From NCBI GenBank assembly GCA_965278965.1, contig OZ257127.1, positions 1,116,001 through 1,180,000 on the forward strand: 64,000 nt of DNA, written 5' to 3'. Source of the stretch: UBA10649 sp965278965 (GTDB lineage Bacteria; Actinomycetota; Actinomycetes; S36-B12). The notes under the pieces were generated by a model. The model saw only the letters and a program-made list of their open reading frames with translations, was not told where the DNA came from and made no database searches. A program made the position numbers and the translations under genes. Of the stretch, positions 7,625-16,576 are shown in pieces. Position 1 is the first letter of the stretch. Each line of letters begins with the position of its first letter.

Positions 7625-10600
7625 CGCTCACCCGCCCCTGCCGGTGGCGGCACGTCATCGACGATGAGCGCGGTGGCCGCGGCCTCCGTGGCAGGCAACG
7701 GCCCGGCGTCCGAGTCGACGTCGGGGTCGGGGTCGACTCGCCGGCGGGCCGGGAGCGCGAGCACGACGAGCACGACGAGGACGAGGACCTGCAGCCACAG
7801 CCAGCGCGTACGCGGCCCGTCGTCGAAGCTGACGGTGACCTGGGGGTCACCCTCGGGCAGCGTGAACGACTGCGACCAGCTCAGTAGCGCGGGTCCCGCT
7901 GTGGCGGGAAGCGCCGTGCCGTCGGCGGTCTCGGCCCGCCAGCCGTCGTCGACGAGGGCGCCAAGGGCCAGGCTGCGACCGGCGGCCCCGTCCGGCATCG
8001 CCTGGTCGAGATAGGGCTCCGTGGACGTGCCGGCCGAGGCGAGCCCCACCGGGGTCTGCTTGGCCGTGTCGACGACGCGCGCACGTGACGTGACGCCCGC
8101 GACGCGCCAGAGCACCTCGCCGCCCGCGCTGGACAGCCGGCGCAGCCCCGGCTCACCGTCGAGCGTGGGGATCAGCGCCCGCGACGAGCCCGGAGCCAGC
8201 AGCACGTAGCGGATGCCGTACCCGGCGAGGGCCTCGATCTCGTCGCCCCCGCGTCCGGACACGACAGCGGCGACGTACGGGTCGAGCGCCTGCCAGGCCG
8301 ACGCGGGAGGTCCCGTCTCGGCGTCGCCCAGGCTCGGGCCAGCGCCGTTGATCAGGGTGTACTGGACCAGCCCGCTGCGGTTGTCGGCGAGCACCAGCGT
8401 GCGCGGGGCCTGGGGGCTCTCGGCGTCGGCGGCGACGAATGCCGGGACGGCCTCCGGCGGGGCCTTGCGGACGACGATGTCCAGGCCGACCGCGAACGCC
8501 GCGCCGGACAGGATCGGGGCGAGCAGAGCGGTGACGGCGACGGCGCCGGCCACCGGCTGGCCGAACGTGAAGCTCGATCCGACGAGCCGGTCGCGCAGCC
8601 CGTCCGCGGCGACGGCGGACATCGCGATGAGCGCCAGGCCGAGCAGCAACGTCGCCTGCCCGGGCCACGGGCGCACCTCGGTCATCGTCCCCGGTGGCGT
8701 CACGAGGACGACCGTCTGGATCAGGCCGAGGCCGAGGCCGAGCGCGCCGAGCACCGCCAGCGCCCCGATCGTGCGGCGCCGGTCGCTACGAAGGAGGGCG
8801 AGCAGCCCGGCCAGCACGATGCCGAACGTGATCCACAGCGGAGTCATCCCCGGGCCGCCGGGGTGCAGGAGCAGGACGTCCCACGGCGTCAGGCCCGGGT
8901 CGGTGATGGGCCCGCTGGACAGGCCGGGTTCGAGCAGGAGGGTGGCCGGGTTGACCAGGGCGTACGCCGACCAGGGCAGCAGCAGGACGAGCGGCGCGAG
9001 CAGGGCGATCAGCAGGCGGGCGAGCACCGCGTTGGTCGCGGCACCCTCCCGCCGGACGAGGTACAAGGCGCCGATGAGGCCGGCGACCAGAAGGACGAGC
9101 CACAGCGACGGGGCGGTCGCCAGCACGACGGCGACCAGGATCGCGCTCCCTGCCGCGCGGCGCCAGGTGCCCCGCGGGCCACAGGTCTGCACGAGGGATC
9201 GCAGGGCGAACGGCAGGGCGATGGCCGCGATGGTCGTGCCGATCCGACCGGACGCGACCGCCCCGGTCATCGCGGGCAGGAGGGCGTACGCGGCCGCCGC
9301 CCAGATCCGGATCATCCGGCTCGCGACGACGCCGCGTAGCGCGACATAGGCCGCCCAGCCGGCCATCGGGATCCCGAGCAGTAGCAGGACGGTGACGGCG
9401 GCAGGCGCCTTGCCGAGGAGGATCGTGGCCACGGCGGCGACCACGGCGAGGTACGGGGACGACGGCGTCGGCGACCCAGGCCCCACGTCGTGCCACGCCT
9501 GCGTGTAGGTGGCCCACAGGTCGCCGGCACCTGACGGTGACGGCAGCAGCGCGCCACCTTGCAGCACGCCGTCCCCCAGCCACAGGCCGCGGGTCCCGAT
9601 GATGGCCAGCACCACGAGGACGACGCACATGATCACGCTGGGGGCGGACAGGACCCGGCGGGTCAGCCCGCTGCCGCCGGAGTCCATGAAGTCGGCGTCG
9701 TCGCCGACCGGTCCGCTCTCGAGCGCGCTGACGGACGTGCTCGGCGAGGACGCACCGCTGGTCGTGAGCACCCCGGCGAGTGCCTCGAGGCTCACCCGCG
9801 CCTGGCTCGCAGCCGTCGGCCGCAACGACCGCACGGCACGGGAGGACTCCGTCGTCGTCCGCGTGACCCGCTCGTGCGACCGGCGGATGCGGCCCGGGTG
9901 CAGCGCGAGCGCGCCGACCGCGGCCACCTCGTCGCGCGCCGCGGCGATGTCCTTGCCGAGCAGGTAGGCACCGCCGCGCACCACGCTTCCGGCCAGGAGC
10001 CGCAGCGCGACGAAGGGGGCGGCCGGCGTCGAGGCCTGGGCGAGGAGCACGTGGACCGCGGCCTCGCGGTCCGCGCGATGGGGGCGGACCTCGCCGGCAT
10101 CGGCCCGGCGGCCGTGCGCCGAGGCCTCCCGGTGGTGGAGCACGGCATCGGTCGCGACCAGGACCCGCTCGCCCCGGCGGTGCGCCCGCCAGCAGAAGTC
10201 GAGGTCGTCGCGGAACAGCGGGAGGTCGGGGTCGAAGCCCTCGAGGGCGTCCCAGACGTCGCGGCGCACGAGCATGCCGGCCGAACTGACCGACAGCACG
10301 TCGCGCACCCCGTCGTGCTGTCCCTGGTCGTGCTCGCGCCGCTCGAGCCCGGTCATGCGCCGGCCCGCGCCGTTGACGGTGACGCCCGCCTCGAGCAGCA
10401 GGCGGCGATCGTGCCAGCCCAGGATCTTCGGCCCCAGCACGGCCGCGCTGGGGTGGTCGTCGGCGGTGTCCAGCAGGGCCTGCAGGCAGGTCGTGCTCGG
10501 TGCGCTGTCGTCGTGCAGCAGCCACACCCACTCGACGGCGGTGCCGGGGAACGGGTCGCGGCCGAGGTGGTCCAGGCCGGCCTGCACGGCGGACCCGAAC

Positions 10601-11025
10601 GCGGTGCCGTCGGGGAGCATGACCGTGCGCACGGCCCCGAAGGAGGCGGCCAGCAGGTCGGCGGTGCCGTCGGCCGACCCGGTGTCGACCCCGACGGCGA
10701 TGTCCGGTGGCCGGGTCTGCGCGGCGAGGGTGGTCAGGACGGCGGGGAGCCAGACCGCGCCGTCGTGCCCGACGACGACCGCGGTGACCCGGTGCTCACG
10801 ACGTGGCAGCGCGGGCGGGCCGTCCTCCAGCGCGAGGTAGTCCTCGACGCTGAACCACTCGGTGGTCTGCGGGCCGGCGCCCGACGCGACCGCCTCAGCA
10901 GCCGGCTCCGGGGTGTCCTCGAGCAGCTCGGCGACGTCCGCGAACGGGTCGTCCCGATCAGGTTCGGTGGCCTCGCCGAGCGGCGCGGCCGAAGGCTGCC
11001 GCTCGTCTTCCAACACCCGGCTCAC
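7621..11025 (-). CDS. Large membrane glycosyltransferase, family 2 domain plus polytopic C-terminus
   Basis: A 1134-residue protein. The first ~110 residues are low-complexity and acidic. A GT-A family 2 domain follows (RVTAVVVGHDGAVWLPAVL; nucleotide/metal site VWLLHDDSAP; acceptor side FRDDLDFCWRAHRRGE). From about residue 450 there are a dozen or more membrane helices with an extracytoplasmic loop region, ending in a last helix near 1075-1090 and an Asp-rich tail. This is the arrangement of the actinobacterial GT2 encoded between DUF5719 and whiB, thought to act on cell-envelope polysaccharide. Coupled to DUF5719 by a 4-nt overlap. The GTG start has no clear ribosome binding site. Donor sugar unknown; GDP-mannose made by the neighbouring man genes is a reasonable guess. 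Confidence 0.9.
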   Translation of the reverse strand: MSRVLEDERQPSAAPLGEATEPDRDDPFADVAELLEDTPEPAAEAVASGAGPQTTEWFSVEDYLALEDGPPALPRREHRVTAVVVGHDGAVWLPAVLTTLAAQTRPPDIAVGVDTGSADGTADLLAASFGAVRTVMLPDGTAFGSAVQAGLDHLGRDPFPGTAVEWVWLLHDDSAPSTTCLQALLDTADDHPSAAVLGPKILGWHDRRLLLEAGVTVNGAGRRMTGLERREHDQGQHDGVRDVLSVSSAGMLVRRDVWDALEGFDPDLPLFRDDLDFCWRAHRRGERVLVATDAVLHHREASAHGRRADAGEVRPHRADREAAVHVLLAQASTPAAPFVALRLLAGSVVRGGAYLLGKDIAAARDEVAAVGALALHPGRIRRSHERVTRTTTESSRAVRSLRPTAASQARVSLEALAGVLTTSGASSPSTSVSALESGPVGDDADFMDSGGSGLTRRVLSAPSVIMCVVLVVLAIIGTRGLWLGDGVLQGGALLPSPSGAGDLWATYTQAWHDVGPGSPTPSSPYLAVVAAVATILLGKAPAAVTVLLLLGIPMAGWAAYVALRGVVASRMIRIWAAAAYALLPAMTGAVASGRIGTTIAAIALPFALRSLVQTCGPRGTWRRAAGSAILVAVVLATAPSLWLVLLVAGLIGALYLVRREGAATNAVLARLLIALLAPLVLLLPWSAYALVNPATLLLEPGLSSGPITDPGLTPWDVLLLHPGGPGMTPLWITFGIVLAGLLALLRSDRRRTIGALAVLGALGLGLGLIQTVVLVTPPGTMTEVRPWPGQATLLLGLALIAMSAVAADGLRDRLVGSSFTFGQPVAGAVAVTALLAPILSGAAFAVGLDIVVRKAPPEAVPAFVAADAESPQAPRTLVLADNRSGLVQYTLINGAGPSLGDAETGPPASAWQALDPYVAAVVSGRGGDEIEALAGYGIRYVLLAPGSSRALIPTLDGEPGLRRLSSAGGEVLWRVAGVTSRARVVDTAKQTPVGLASAGTSTEPYLDQAMPDGAAGRSLALGALVDDGWRAETADGTALPATAGPALLSWSQSFTLPEGDPQVTVSFDDGPRTRWLWLQVLVLVVLVVLALPARRRVDPDPDVDSDAGPLPATEAAATALIVDDVPPPAGAGER

Positions 11026-11082
11026 TGTACGTGCCGATCGCCCTGCGCCCCCTGACGCGCGCCGCCGGGGCCGGCGTTCGAC

Positions 11083-11340
11083 TCAGACGGCCCGCTTCTT
11101 CAGGCGGCGACGCTCACGCTCGGACAGGCCACCCCAGATGCCGAACCGCTCGTCCGACAGCAGCGCGTACTCCAGGCACTCGACGCGGACCTCGCACGAC
11201 AGGCAGACCTTCTTGGCCTCCCGGGTGCTGCCGCCCTTCTCCGGGAAGAAGGCCTCAGGGTCGGTCTGAGCACAGAGCGCGCGCTCCTGCCAGCCGAGCT
11301 CCTCGGCATCAGACAACGGCACGAGCTCGATGTCAGCCAC
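11083..11340 (-). CDS. whiB: WhiB family iron-sulfur transcription factor
   Basis: An 85-residue Wbl protein: four cluster cysteines C23, C46, C49 and C55, the G[IV]WGG turn GIWGG (67-71), and a basic C-terminal tail RERRRLKKR. The N-terminus DIELVPLSDAEELGWQERALCAQTDPEAFFPEKGGS and position between the large GT2 and fbiA match M. tuberculosis WhiB2 / Streptomyces WhiB, essential regulators of septation that bind DNA with sigma factor or WhiA. GTG start with GGAGGG 5 nt upstream. Unlike many neighbours it has a 110-nt leader and a conventional promoter. Confidence 0.97.
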   Translation of the reverse strand: MADIELVPLSDAEELGWQERALCAQTDPEAFFPEKGGSTREAKKVCLSCEVRVECLEYALLSDERFGIWGGLSERERRRLKKRAV

Positions 11341-11350
11341 GCGGACCCTC

Positions 11351-11374
11351 CTCGACCCAGCACTCGACCCAGCA
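11351..11374. repeat. Two tandem 12-bp repeats in the whiB leader
   Basis: CTCGACCCAGCA occurs twice back to back (11351-11362 and 11363-11374), starting 10 nt upstream of the whiB GTG, within the transcribed leader. Related CGACC words continue for another 80 nt (CTCGACCGG, TTCGACCGG), so it could be a protein-binding array. Confidence 0.75.
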
Positions 11375-11456
11375 CATCCGCAAGCAACATCTACAAGCAG
11401 TCGACCCTCGACCGGTCGGCCCCTCGAACCAGCAGATCGTTCGACCGGTTGGACGT

Positions 11457-11485
11457 ATTACAGGGATGTGATTCACCGAAGTCAA
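11457..11485 (-). promoter_or_regulatory. whiB promoter
   Basis: On the minus strand TTGACT (11485-11480) and TGTAAT (11462-11457) are separated by 17 nt, each one mismatch from the housekeeping sigma factor consensus. Transcription would begin near 11450, giving a leader of about 110 nt. Confidence 0.6.
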
Positions 11486-11653
11486 GCCGAAATCGGACAT
11501 TGCTCCCGAATCGCCGCACGATTGCGCAAAAGTTCATCCCTGAGCGGCGTGTTGCCTTGGATCGGACGGGTCGCGGTGTCCTGCCAGATTGCGGCCGCCG
11601 GCCTCCCCCGCACCCCGCCGCGGCCCACCCCGGCGGTCTGCCAGGATGACGCG

Positions 11654-12664
11654 GTGCGCATCACGGTCCTGGCCGGCGGCATCGGCGGCGCCCGGTTCCT
11701 GACCGGCCTGAAGCTGCTGCTCGCCGACGACCCGGACGCGCAGATCACGGTCATCGGCAACACCGGCGACGACATCTGGCTGCACGGCGTCCGTGTGTGC
11801 CCGGACCTCGACACCGTCATGTACACCCTCGGCGGCGGCATCAGCGCCGAGCGCGGATGGGGCCGCGAGGGCGAGACGTTCGTCGTCAAGGACGAGCTGG
11901 CCGCGTACGGCGTGGAGCCCGCGTGGTTCGGCCTCGGCGACAAGGACCTCGCGACCCACCTCGTCCGCACGCAGTCGCTCGCCAGCGGCTACACCCTCAC
12001 CGAGGTGACCGCCGCGTTGTGCGCGCACTGGCAGCCCGGCGTCCGCCTCCTGCCGATGACGGACGACCGGGCCGAGACGCACGTCGTCGTCGACGACCCG
12101 TCCGGGGCGACCGGTCCCGACGGCGCGCCGCTGCGCGTCGCGCTGCACTTCCAGGAGTGGTGGATCCGCTACCGGGCGTCGCTGCCCGCGCACGAGATCG
12201 TCGTGGTCGGCGTCGATGAGGCCGCGCCGGGGCCGGAGGTCGTCGCGGCGATCGCGGACGCCGACGTCGTCCTGCTGCCACCGAGCAACCCGGTCGTCTC
12301 GATCGGCACGATCTGCCAGGTCCCCGGCATCGCCGATGCCCTGCGGTCGACCGCGGCTCCGGTCGTCGGGGTCTCCCCCATCGTCGGCGGGGCACCCGTG
12401 CGCGGCATGGCGGACGCCTGCCTGGCGGCGATCGGCGTGGAGACCTCCGCCGCCGCCGTCGCGCTCCACTACGGCTCCCGCGCGGGCGGCGGCCTCATCG
12501 ACGCCTGGCTCGTCGACGACGCCGACGCCGCGGCCGTGCCCGTCGTCGAGGCGGCCGGGATCCGGTGCGTCGCCGCCCCGGCGATGATGACCGACGCGAG
12601 CACGACCGCCCGGCTCGCCCAGCGCTGCCTCGACCTCGCCTCCCAGGTCCGCGGCACGCGGTGA
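11654..12664 (+). CDS. fbiA: 2-phospho-L-lactate (or PEP) transferase of F420 biosynthesis
   Basis: CofD/FbiA, 336 residues, transfers the phospho-carboxylate moiety from its guanylylated donor to the deazaflavin FO, giving F420-0 or its dehydro form. Seen: VLAGGIGGARFLTGLKLLL at the N-terminus, GNTGDDIWLHGVRVCPDLDTVMYTL cut by its GNTGDD turn, NPVVSIGTI and SPIVGGAPVRG, all family signatures. The start is the GTG at 11654 where the conserved domain begins (VRITVLAGG), not an upstream in-frame codon; CAGGAT sits 6 nt before it, suggesting a leaderless or very short leader. fbiB follows after 22 nt. Equivalent to Rv3261. Confidence 0.96.
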   Translation: MRITVLAGGIGGARFLTGLKLLLADDPDAQITVIGNTGDDIWLHGVRVCPDLDTVMYTLGGGISAERGWGREGETFVVKDELAAYGVEPAWFGLGDKDLATHLVRTQSLASGYTLTEVTAALCAHWQPGVRLLPMTDDRAETHVVVDDPSGATGPDGAPLRVALHFQEWWIRYRASLPAHEIVVVGVDEAAPGPEVVAAIADADVVLLPPSNPVVSIGTICQVPGIADALRSTAAPVVGVSPIVGGAPVRGMADACLAAIGVETSAAAVALHYGSRAGGGLIDAWLVDDADAAAVPVVEAAGIRCVAAPAMMTDASTTARLAQRCLDLASQVRGTR

Positions 12665-12686
12665 GCACGCCGACGCCGGACCGGAC

Positions 12687-14048
12687 GTGACGGCCATGGA
12701 CGCCCTCCAGGTCGTCGCCCCGGACGGCATCGGCGAGGTCGTCCCTGGCGACGATCTCGCGGCCGTCCTGGCGCCGGCGCTCGCCGCGGTCGCATGGCCG
12801 GACGGCACCGTCGGGCTCTGCGACGGCGACGTCGTGGTCGTCACGAGCAAGGTCGTCGCCAAGGCCGAGGGCCAGGTCGTCGTCGCGACGGAGCGGGACG
12901 AGGTCATCGCGTCCCAGGCCGTGCGCGTGGTCGCCCAACGACGCACACCGCGCGGGCTGACCAGCATCGTCCAGACCAAGCACGGGCTCGTCCTCGCGGC
13001 AGCCGGCGTCGACGCCAGCAACGTGGACGCCGGGCACGTCGTGCTCCTGCCCGACGACCCGGATGCCTCGGCCCGACGGCTGCGCGCGGACCTGGCCGAA
13101 CGGCTCGGGACCGCCGTCGCCGTCGTCGTCACCGACACGATGGGCCGGCCGTGGCGCAACGGCGTCGGCGACGTCGCGATCGGCGCTGCCGGCATCGACG
13201 TCCTCGACGACCACACGGGCCGGACGGACTCGCACGGCCGGCCATTGGAGATGACAGTCGTCGCCGTGGCCGACGAGGTCGCCGCGGCCGGCGACCTCGT
13301 GAAGGGCAAGCTCGCCGGTCGGCCCGTCGCCGTCGTGCGCGGGCTCGGCCGGTACGTCCGGGCCGACGACGGCCCGGGCGCATCGGCGGTCGTCCGACCT
13401 GCCGACGAGGACCTGTTCCGGCTCGGGACGGCCGAGGCGGTCGACGAGGGCAGGCGCAGTGCGCTCGCCCAGCGGCGCACGGTGCGGGCGTTCACCGACG
13501 AGGCGGTGCCCGACCACGTCCTCGCGCGGGCGGTCGCCGAGGCGGTGGCCGCCCCGGCGCCGCACCACAGCCAGCCGTGGCGGTTCGTCGCGCTACGGCC
13601 GGGGGCGGACCGCGAACGCGTCCTCGACGCGATGCGGGACCAGTGGCGGGCCGACCTCGTCGCCCTGGACGGCTACGACGACGACAGCGTCGCTCGGCGC
13701 CTGCGTCGCGGCGACGTCCTGCGGGCCGCTCCGTCGGTCGTGCTCGCGTTCGTCGACCTCGCCGGCGCGGCCCACGACTACCCCGACGAACGACGTCGCG
13801 GGTACGAACGCGACCTGTTCGTCGTCGCCGGCGGGGCTGCAGTGCAGAGCCTGCTGGTGGCCCTCGCCGTCGACGGCTGGGCCTCCGCGTGGATCTCCTC
13901 GACCGTGTTCTGCCCCCCGGTCGTGCGCGACGCGCTCGCCCTCCCGGCGTCGTGGGTGCCGCTCGGCGCGGTCGCCGTCGGTCGTGCCGCCGCCCCGGCA
14001 CCCCCGCGCGAGCCTCGGGACCCGTCGGCGTTCTTGACCTGGCGATAG
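12687..14048 (+). CDS. fbiB: Bifunctional F420 glutamate ligase / FMN-dependent dehydro-F420 reductase
   Basis: FbiB, 453 residues: residues ~1-245 are the CofE-type F420-0:gamma-glutamyl ligase (VVPGDDL, VVTSKVVAKAEGQVV, TDTMGRPWRNGVGDVAIG, KGKLAGRPVAVVRGL) and residues ~255-453 a nitroreductase-fold domain (RRTVRAFTDEAVP, HHSQPWRFVAL, WASAWISSTVF) that reduces dehydro-F420-0 in mycobacteria. The fused form indicates the actinobacterial pathway. GTG at 12687 is used; an ATG three codons later is an equal alternative. Just downstream of fbiA and 7 nt upstream of arfB, same strand, so one transcript is likely. Confidence 0.95.
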   Translation: MTAMDALQVVAPDGIGEVVPGDDLAAVLAPALAAVAWPDGTVGLCDGDVVVVTSKVVAKAEGQVVVATERDEVIASQAVRVVAQRRTPRGLTSIVQTKHGLVLAAAGVDASNVDAGHVVLLPDDPDASARRLRADLAERLGTAVAVVVTDTMGRPWRNGVGDVAIGAAGIDVLDDHTGRTDSHGRPLEMTVVAVADEVAAAGDLVKGKLAGRPVAVVRGLGRYVRADDGPGASAVVRPADEDLFRLGTAEAVDEGRRSALAQRRTVRAFTDEAVPDHVLARAVAEAVAAPAPHHSQPWRFVALRPGADRERVLDAMRDQWRADLVALDGYDDDSVARRLRRGDVLRAAPSVVLAFVDLAGAAHDYPDERRRGYERDLFVVAGGAAVQSLLVALAVDGWASAWISSTVFCPPVVRDALALPASWVPLGAVAVGRAAAPAPPREPRDPSAFLTWR

Positions 14049-14055
14049 GGACGGC

Positions 14056-14493
14056 GTGCCGGGCGTGGGCGACGACGACCTCGTGATCCGCGGCTCCGTC
14101 CGCATCCCGGCCAGCGAGCTCGCCTGGCGGTTCTCGCGTGCCTCCGGGCCCGGCGGCCAGGGCGTCAACACGACCGACTCCCGCGTGCAGCTGACCTTCG
14201 ACCTGGCGAGGACGCCGAGCCTGTCCCCGGTCCTGCGCGAGCGCGCACTGTCGCGGCTTGCCCCCCAGCTGGTCGACGGTCGCGTCGTCGTCACGGCGGC
14301 CGAGCACCGCTCGCAGTGGCAGAACCGGCGGGCAGCCGAGCTGCGGCTCTCGGCGCTGCTGCGCGAGGCGATCGCCCCGCCCCCGCGCCCGCGCCGGCCG
14401 ACCCGACCGACCCGCGGGTCCGTCGAACGGCGGCTGCGGGCCAAGCAGGCGCGCGGTGAGACCAAGCGCCTGCGCCGGTCCACCGACGACTGA
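14056..14493 (+). CDS. arfB: ArfB-type peptidyl-tRNA hydrolase (ribosome rescue)
   Basis: A 145-residue protein with the class I release-factor hydrolase core: SRASGPGGQGVNTTDSRV, with the catalytic GGQ at 33-35, and a basic C-terminal tail (RGSVERRLRAKQARGETKRLRR) that in ArfB enters the empty mRNA channel of stalled ribosomes. It lacks the stop-codon recognition domain of true release factors. Starts GTG, 7 nt after fbiB, and converges with the glycosylase gene, whose stop is only 9 nt away. Confidence 0.86.
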   Translation: MPGVGDDDLVIRGSVRIPASELAWRFSRASGPGGQGVNTTDSRVQLTFDLARTPSLSPVLRERALSRLAPQLVDGRVVVTAAEHRSQWQNRRAAELRLSALLREAIAPPPRPRRPTRPTRGSVERRLRAKQARGETKRLRRSTDD

Positions 14494-14502
14494 GCCCTGG
14501 TC

Positions 14503-15447
14503 TCAGCGGCGGCGGTTGTCCGCGATCGTCATCCGCGGACCGCGCTTGGGCGGCGCGATCCCGGACAGCTCGACCAGGCGTTGCACGCGGTACCGGTGAC
14601 CGGCGAACGGGCGGAGCAGCTGCTCCATCTGCTCGTCCGTCCCGTGCGGGTCGCCGGTGAACGCGTAGACGACGTGCCGAGCAAGGTGGAAGTCGCCGAA
14701 CGAGACGGCGTCCGCGTCGCCCAGCGCCCGTTGCGCCACCTCCGCGGCGGTCCACGGACCGATGCCGGGCACCGACCGCAGGCGCCGCCGGGCCTCCCCC
14801 GGGTCGAGCTCGACCAGGCCGGGGAGCCGGCCGGACACCCCCATCGCCCCGACGAGCGTGCGGGACTGCGCTGGCTCGACCCCCCAGGTGTGCCACTGCC
14901 ACGACGGCACGCGAGCAATGACGTCGGCCGGCGGCAGGACGCGCATCCCGGTCGGGGCCGGTCCAGGGGCGGGCTCGCCGAGGCCGACGATCGCGCGCCA
15001 CGCCCGACGTGCCTGCACGCCGGTGACCTTCTGCTCGCAGACCGCCGCAACGAGGGCCTCGAGCACGAGCGTGCTGCGCGGCACGCGCCAGCGGTCGCGG
15101 TACCGCCGCCACACCTCCTGCAACGCCGGTGGCAGCGCGTCCGCGGCGAAGCCTGAGGGGTCGTCGCCTGCGCCGACCAGTCCGGGAGCCGCGGCGACCA
15201 CCTGGGCGGCGCCGGTCCCCCACGCCTGCGCCCGGACCTCGCCGTCAGCGACGACCAGCCGCAGCGTCGCCGTGCCGCCCGGGGTGCGAGCAGTCAGCCA
15301 CGCGACGTCGCGCCCGACAAGGCGGGCGGTCGGGTCCGAACGCCCACGCACGAGGGAGCCGAGCACGGCGGCGAGGTCGGGGCGGTAGCCCGGCGACCAG
15401 GCCGCCGACGCCTCAGGAGCTGGCCTGGTCGCTGGAGAACCGGACAC
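14503..15447 (-). CDS. DNA-3-methyladenine glycosylase II-like (HhH-GPD)
   Basis: Base-excision-repair DNA glycosylase of the AlkA/HhH-GPD superfamily, about 314 residues. Seen: LVLEALVAAVCEQKVTGVQARRAW, helix-hairpin-helix SVPGIGPWTAAEVAQRALG and, 10 residues later, GDFHL with the Asp in the place of the catalytic Asp of AlkA. The N-terminal part (YRPDLAAVLGSLVRGRSDPT) resembles the small AlkA N-domain. The reading frame is open further upstream over manC; GTG at 15447 is chosen because the conserved N-domain begins just after it, giving a 35-nt overlap with manC. Exact lesion specificity unknown. Confidence 0.8.
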   Translation of the reverse strand: MSGSPATRPAPEASAAWSPGYRPDLAAVLGSLVRGRSDPTARLVGRDVAWLTARTPGGTATLRLVVADGEVRAQAWGTGAAQVVAAAPGLVGAGDDPSGFAADALPPALQEVWRRYRDRWRVPRSTLVLEALVAAVCEQKVTGVQARRAWRAIVGLGEPAPGPAPTGMRVLPPADVIARVPSWQWHTWGVEPAQSRTLVGAMGVSGRLPGLVELDPGEARRRLRSVPGIGPWTAAEVAQRALGDADAVSFGDFHLARHVVYAFTGDPHGTDEQMEQLLRPFAGHRYRVQRLVELSGIAPPKRGPRMTIADNRRR

Positions 15448-16522
15448 TGCCGTCGGCCAGCTGTTGGCCGGGCCACACCCGGACGCCCTCGAGGAGCTCG
15501 TTGCCGGCGCCGATGACGGCGTTGTCGCCGATGACGGCGCCGTCGAGGACGACGTCCTCGCCGATCCACGCCCCGGCACCGACGATGCTGCCCGTCACGC
15601 GTGCTCCGGCCTCGATCCGCGCACCGTCGAACACGACCGCCCCGTCGACGACCGCGCCGGCGCCCACGATCGCGTTGCTGCCGATGGTCGAGCCACCGGT
15701 GATCGTCGCGGTGGGCGAGACGCGAGCGCCGGCGAGCACGAGGGACTCCCCTGTCTGCGGCACGGCGGGCGACGGGGCGCGGCCGAGGACGAGGTCGCGC
15801 GAGCCCTGGACGAACGCCAGCGGCGTGCCGAGATCCAGCCAGTAGCCGTCGTCGACGACGCCGGTCAGGCGAGCGCCGGAGGCGAGCAGCCCCGGGAACG
15901 TCTGCCGCTCGACGGAGACCTTCTGTCCGGCCGGGATGGCCTCGATGATCCGACGTCGGAAGACGTAGCAGCCGGCATTGATCTGGTCGGTGACGATCTC
16001 GGCCTCGGTCGTGGGCTTCTCCAGGAACTCCGTGACCCGGCCGTCGGGTTCGGTCGGCACCAGGCCGTAGGCCCGCGGGTCCTCGACGCGCGTCAGGTAC
16101 AGCGTCACGTCGCTGTCGGTCTCCTGGTGGCGCGCTACGAGAGCGCCGATGTCCAGCCCGCTGAGGACGTCGCCGTTGAACACCAGCACCGGGTCGTCCG
16201 GGCCGCTGCGCAGGCGGGACATGATCCCGGTTGCGAGCTGGTCGGAGGCGTACCGGATCGCCCCGCCCGTGCCGAGTGGCTCCTCCTCGGTCGCGATGAC
16301 GACCTCGATGCCGAGGTCGTTCTCGCCGATGAAGTCGCGGAAGACGTCGGCGCGGTAGGAGGTCGCGAGCACGATGCGCGAGACGCCGGCGTCGCGGGCT
16401 CGCGTGATCTGGTGGACGGTGAACGGCACGCCGGCCACGGGGAGCATCGGCTTGGGCGTGTTGACGGTCAGCGGGCGCAGGCGGGTGCCCTGGCCCCCGA
16501 CGAGGAGCACGGCTTCGGTCAC
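15413..16522 (-). CDS. manC: Mannose-1-phosphate guanylyltransferase (NDP-sugar pyrophosphorylase)
   Basis: A 369-residue nucleotidyltransferase making GDP-mannose from mannose-1-P and GTP. N-terminal Rossmann domain: LLVGGQGTRLRPLTVNTPKP (signature), NGDVLSG (metal site), FLEKPTTE, and WLDLGTPLAF; from about residue 265 left-handed beta-helix hexapeptides (SPTATI, GSTIGSNAIVGAGA, ARIEAGARV). Position and architecture equal Rv3264c, a GDP-mannose pyrophosphorylase. GTG at 16522 is chosen because the conserved domain begins there. With manA and manB it completes the GDP-mannose pathway for wall glycans. Confidence 0.93.
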   Translation of the reverse strand: MTEAVLLVGGQGTRLRPLTVNTPKPMLPVAGVPFTVHQITRARDAGVSRIVLATSYRADVFRDFIGENDLGIEVVIATEEEPLGTGGAIRYASDQLATGIMSRLRSGPDDPVLVFNGDVLSGLDIGALVARHQETDSDVTLYLTRVEDPRAYGLVPTEPDGRVTEFLEKPTTEAEIVTDQINAGCYVFRRRIIEAIPAGQKVSVERQTFPGLLASGARLTGVVDDGYWLDLGTPLAFVQGSRDLVLGRAPSPAVPQTGESLVLAGARVSPTATITGGSTIGSNAIVGAGAVVDGAVVFDGARIEAGARVTGSIVGAGAWIGEDVVLDGAVIGDNAVIGAGNELLEGVRVWPGQQLADGSVRFSSDQASS

Positions 16523-16564
16523 CCGGTTAGCGTCCCACAGGGAGCCGACGCCGCCCGCCCTGCG

Positions 16565-16570
16565 TACGGT
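16565..16570 (+). promoter_or_regulatory. Leaderless -10 box of the TIGR03089 gene
   Basis: TACGGT lies 6 nt before the ATG at 16577, in the 54-nt gap between this gene and the divergent manC. Confidence 0.55.
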
Positions 16571-16576
16571 GCCCGC

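Larger units (their letters stand above)
11341..11653. promoter_or_regulatory. Divergent whiB / fbiA control region
   Basis: A 313-nt gap between divergent genes, visibly richer in A+T than its surroundings between 11440 and 11560. It holds the whiB promoter (listed separately), two tandem 12-mers at 11351-11374 close to the whiB ribosome binding site, and CAGGAT 6 nt before the fbiA GTG. No other gene is seen. Confidence 0.7.

Noticed and set aside
11534..13495. Minus-strand open frames opposite fbiA and fbiB
   Set aside because: Low-complexity Arg/Ser/Pro translation; the plus-strand frames contain all CofD, CofE and nitroreductase motifs.
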